DNA of 7,815 bases, taken from NCBI GenBank assembly GCA_023386255.1, contig JAEWKB010000293.1:1-7815 (forward strand), read 5' to 3'. Shown here in pieces: positions 5,140 through 7,815 of the stretch. Below the pieces are notes generated by a model that was not told where the DNA came from, did no database searches, and saw only the letters and a program-made list of their open reading frames with translations. Numbering within the stretch: the stretch's first letter is position 1; the number at the start of each line of letters is the position of its first letter. The position numbers were made by a program, and so were the translations under genes. The DNA comes from Bacteroidota bacterium. GTDB taxonomy: Bacteria; Bacteroidota; Bacteroidia; Flavobacteriales; Flavobacteriaceae.

Positions 5140-7661
5140 AAGGTAAGCCGTAGTAAAGCATTGGGTGTCCTTTCTACTGAGTAGGTATTAACAACCTCAA
5201 TGGCATCGGTTTCGCTGTTTATGCGGTAGTAGCGGTTAATTATATTCTTTTTGTTGAAGAGATTAAGGACAGATACTCCCAACTGCAGCCTGGCCTTATC
5301 ACTAATCTTCCACAAGTAGGTAGCGGAGAAGTTAATCTGTAAAAAATTATCGATATTGTCTGAGTTTGGGTCGCCATATAATATTGTAGGATTACCTGCA
5401 AAATCTATTCTGGTTTGGTTACTTATAGGATTTGTAACAGGCCTGCCGGTAAACCAGCGTGCTCCCAGTGCGACTTTTATGTTGCTGAATTCATAGATTG
5501 CAGCCGAATTTATAGTATGTGAAATTTCAAAATTGCTGGGGAACTTGTAAGGTGAGAAATCATCAAACAGGTAATTGTTGATGTTCCAGGCATAAGTAAG
5601 CCAGGCATAGAAACCTTTAAACTGCTTTTGTACCAGTATTTCTGTACCCTGCACAGTATAGCTTCCTGTGATCAACAGCGGCTCCAGTTGGTTCTGGAAA
5701 GATTGACCGCCGGTAGTAATGCCATCAACCTTTTTAAAAAAGTGTTCCAGCGAGAGCAGCCATCCTTTATCTTTAAAGGTTAATCCGCCGGAAAGCTGTT
5801 TACTTTTCTGTACGGGAATATCTTCATCATTTGCCAGTACCCACCTGCGATTTTCAAGTCCCAGGAAATCATTTTGAAGTTCTACTATTTGTGAGGCAGA
5901 CTGGCTTTTCATTTCGCCCAGAATATCCAGGCTCCATGCGTCAGTAATTGTATAGTTAAACTGAAGGCGGGGCTCAAAATACAACATTTGGAACTGTTCA
6001 ATATAATTACCCCTTATGCCGCCCCTGATAAAGATGTTACCATCCTCTGAATTAAATTCGGCCTCACCAAACAAGGCATGTGTGCGTAGTACAGATTTTG
6101 TAGTTTGCAGTACAGGGATACCCGCAGTCTCTGTATTCTCTATGCTTGTCTGGTTAAACTGGTAGCCGCTTAGAAGATTTATCTGCTCTGAAAATTTTGT
6201 ACTGTTCGATAGACGGATACCTGTGTCGCGTATTATATTTTTTTGCTCAATTTCAGTATCGTCATCTATTGAAATGTTCCCTGCATCAAGGTTATAGTAG
6301 GAGTTGTAAATACTTATCTCGCTACTGTCGGTTTCATTCCACGCAGTGCGCCAGGCTATAGTACCACCCAGTGTTAGCTGGTTTAAGGTGCTAAAACTGG
6401 TAGCTGTAAATGATCCTTCGGTAAACTCAAGTTTATTTTTAATTCCAATAACATTCATGTACAGGTCATGGCGGCTGCCTATTTTTTGATGGTATTGCCC
6501 GGTAAAATCATAAAAGTAAAATTCTTTGTCGCCCCTGTAGTTAACATCTTCACTATTATCAAGTTGAGTTACAACCGTATTCTGGAAAATGCGCTTAGAA
6601 TATTTGCTATAGGTGGGGAGGTCTATAATATCCGTAAACGATCGTCTGGCAGCTATTTCAAAATTCGCTTTCTCTGATGTCTTTAACCTGGTATAGAAGT
6701 CGGCATTAATCATGTTGCTCCCAATGGTTGTGGTATTCTCCTCTATATTTTCTGACCTTGAGGAGATATCTACCGCACTGGAAACGCTTTCGCCATAGTA
6801 GGCAGAGGTGCCGTTTTTAAATATCTTGATGTTATAGGCAGGATTAGGATTTAAGGCTGATATAAGCCCAAAGAAATGGCCAGTCTGGAAAAGGCGTATG
6901 CCATTCCACATAAAAAGGTTTTGGTCATGTGTGCCGCCGCGGACGTTAATGTTTGATACGGTTTCATCAACACTGTTAATTCCCGGTAGTTGCTGCATAG
7001 TAGAAAGCACATCAGGCTCTATGAGGCCGGGAAGGATACCGAATTTTTTAGGTTTAATGATAAATGAACCATCCTTTTTTTTGGAGATACCGGTGGTAAG
7101 ATATCGTTCGGTAACTACTTCTTCAAGCATGTGCACCTCACTGTTAAGCAGTATTTCTTTACAATCAGCACCGAAACTATCAGGGTTGAAGGTTTTTTTG
7201 TCAAAACCGGTATATTCTATAGTAACATATCCTTTTTCAGGTTTTGGTATTTCAAAGTAACCGTCAGGGCCTGTTAGTACTGTAATGCTCTCATTATACG
7301 TAACAGTGGCATACTCTAAAGGATTATTACCCTCATCAACAACATAGCCGCACAGCGTTTGCTGCTCATTGCTAGCTTCTTTGAAAAGGATAATGTAATT
7401 ATTACCGGATTCTTTATAGCTGAGCCCGGTACGGCTTTTTATGTAGCGGAGTTTAGCTTTTAAAGGAAGTACGGCCCTGGGTGCTATAATCTTTACATCT
7501 TTAACATCATTATCAAGATAGTTAAAGCGCACCTTATGCTGATTTTCAATATACCGCAGTATTTTTTTAAGCTCAATACTTTTATTATCCTGCCCATAAG
7601 CCGGTGCAAGGGTAAAAAAAAAGAATATAAGGATTAAAAAACTACTGGTGCGTCCTATCAT
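5136..7661 (-). CDS. TonB-dependent outer-membrane receptor with N-terminal STN (signalling) domain
   Basis: 841-residue outer-membrane receptor/transporter powered by TonB-ExbBD. In order: signal peptide at about 1-23 (hydrophobic LILIFFFFTLAPAYG, cleavage near Gln24); STN domain at about 26-95, the part that in FecA-type transducers contacts the FecR anti-sigma factor in the periplasm; carboxypeptidase-like regulatory domain at about 101-172 (GYVVDEGNNPLEYATV, then GPDGYFEI), typical of Bacteroidota receptors; plug at about 180-305 (NVRGG at 239-243, TGHFFGLISALNP at 260-272, NGTSAYYGE at 283-291); and a beta-barrel to the C-terminus, which ends in an aromatic residue (LLRLTF). It is shorter than most SusC-type receptors (often around 1000 residues), and no SusD partner is visible downstream, so a siderophore, metal chelate or small peptide is as likely as a glycan. 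The ligand is unknown. The start ATG (7661-7659) overlaps the stop of the upstream FecR-like gene; no Shine-Dalgarno is evident. The 3' end overlaps the convergent MBOAT gene by four bases. Confidence 0.93.
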   Translation of the reverse strand: MIGRTSSFLILIFFFFTLAPAYGQDNKSIELKKILRYIENQHKVRFNYLDNDVKDVKIIAPRAVLPLKAKLRYIKSRTGLSYKESGNNYIILFKEASNEQQTLCGYVVDEGNNPLEYATVTYNESITVLTGPDGYFEIPKPEKGYVTIEYTGFDKKTFNPDSFGADCKEILLNSEVHMLEEVVTERYLTTGISKKKDGSFIIKPKKFGILPGLIEPDVLSTMQQLPGINSVDETVSNINVRGGTHDQNLFMWNGIRLFQTGHFFGLISALNPNPAYNIKIFKNGTSAYYGESVSSAVDISSRSENIEENTTTIGSNMINADFYTRLKTSEKANFEIAARRSFTDIIDLPTYSKYSKRIFQNTVVTQLDNSEDVNYRGDKEFYFYDFTGQYHQKIGSRHDLYMNVIGIKNKLEFTEGSFTATSFSTLNQLTLGGTIAWRTAWNETDSSEISIYNSYYNLDAGNISIDDDTEIEQKNIIRDTGIRLSNSTKFSEQINLLSGYQFNQTSIENTETAGIPVLQTTKSVLRTHALFGEAEFNSEDGNIFIRGGIRGNYIEQFQMLYFEPRLQFNYTITDAWSLDILGEMKSQSASQIVELQNDFLGLENRRWVLANDEDIPVQKSKQLSGGLTFKDKGWLLSLEHFFKKVDGITTGGQSFQNQLEPLLITGSYTVQGTEILVQKQFKGFYAWLTYAWNINNYLFDDFSPYKFPSNFEISHTINSAAIYEFSNIKVALGARWFTGRPVTNPISNQTRIDFAGNPTILYGDPNSDNIDNFLQINFSATYLWKISDKARLQLGVSVLNLFNKKNIINRYYRINSETDAIEVVNTYSVERTPNALLRLTF

Positions 7662-7815
7662 TATTCAGCCGAAAGTATGATGGTAGTACCTTTCTTTTCT
7701 GATTTTAAATGATATAGCTTCTCAATAGTTTCCAGCGCGGTATCCAGGTCGTTCATAGGTATGGTACCTGTAAACGGCTCAGCTTTTAAAATGGCAGTTA
7801 CCTGTACAGTTATAT
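7661..7815 (-). CDS. FecR-family anti-sigma factor, C-terminal fragment (5' part outside window)
   Basis: Reading from the window edge on the minus strand gives 50 codons and a TAA at 7663-7661: ITVQVTAILKAEPFTGTIPM, then NDLDTALETIEKLYHLKSEK, then KGTTIILSAE. The pattern (a strand containing a short F-T-G-T step, a helix of the D-T-A-L-E-T-I type, then K-K-G-T-T-I-I-L) fits the small C-terminal domain of Bacteroidota FecR proteins, which lies in the periplasm and pairs with the STN domain of the partner receptor. The position supports this: its stop and the receptor start share one base (TAATG). FecR proteins sit in the inner membrane and pass a ligand-bound signal to an ECF sigma factor; a sigma gene would be expected just beyond the right edge. 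The assignment rests on a short fragment and on context, so it is less sure than the receptor. Confidence 0.75.
   Translation of the reverse strand, partial: ITVQVTAILKAEPFTGTIPMNDLDTALETIEKLYHLKSEKKGTTIILSAE

Noticed and set aside
5130..5145. The palindromic ttttaaaa at the convergent junction as a bidirectional terminator
   Set aside because: It is an eight-base self-complementary stretch with no GC stem or loop; it simply contains the two overlapping stop codons.
6898..7260. 120-codon open frame on the plus strand
   Set aside because: It is antisense to the plug and carboxypeptidase-like domains of the receptor, which explain this sequence fully.

Overview
The window looks like chromosome from a member of the Bacteroidota, most likely Flavobacteriaceae. 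The reasons are the style of the arginyl-tRNA synthetase C-terminus, a TonB-dependent receptor with an N-terminal STN domain directly behind a FecR-like gene, moderately AT-rich DNA by eye, and gene starts that mostly lack a Shine-Dalgarno sequence. The species cannot be named from the sequence alone. No RNA gene, mobile element, CRISPR array or gene-free stretch over 300 bases was seen; the DNA is almost entirely coding.

Left part, plus strand (1-5139): the 3' end of argS (arginyl-tRNA synthetase) carries an in-frame TAG at 31-33. It is followed after 18 bases by three tightly packed genes: a membrane-anchored SGNH/GDSL-family protein (562-2049), a secreted SGNH/GDSL-family protein with an internal LysM domain (2039-3475, 11-base overlap), and an AlgI/PatA/DltB-like membrane-bound O-acyltransferase, MBOAT (3475-5139, TAATG overlap). 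Together the three look like a complete cell-envelope acylation module. The MBOAT would move an acyl group (probably acetyl) from the cytoplasm across the inner membrane, and one or both SGNH proteins would place it on, or remove it from, a periplasmic polymer. Two details sharpen this. The MBOAT ends exactly in a Tyr-containing aromatic hexapeptide (FIYFQF) of the kind described as a C-terminal acyl shuttle. The LysM domain points to peptidoglycan as the target, though another glycan is possible.

Right part, minus strand (5136-7815): a complete TonB-dependent outer-membrane receptor with signal peptide, STN domain, carboxypeptidase-like domain, plug and barrel, preceded by the 3' end of a FecR-like anti-sigma gene whose stop overlaps the receptor start. 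This is the FecR/transducer part of a cell-surface signalling and uptake system; its ligand is unknown. The two gene sets converge and their stop codons overlap by four bases (5136-5139), leaving no intergenic terminator.

Most worth a second look: the amber codon inside argS, the MBOAT C-terminal hexapeptide, and the LysM-SGNH/MBOAT pairing as a candidate peptidoglycan O-acylation system.
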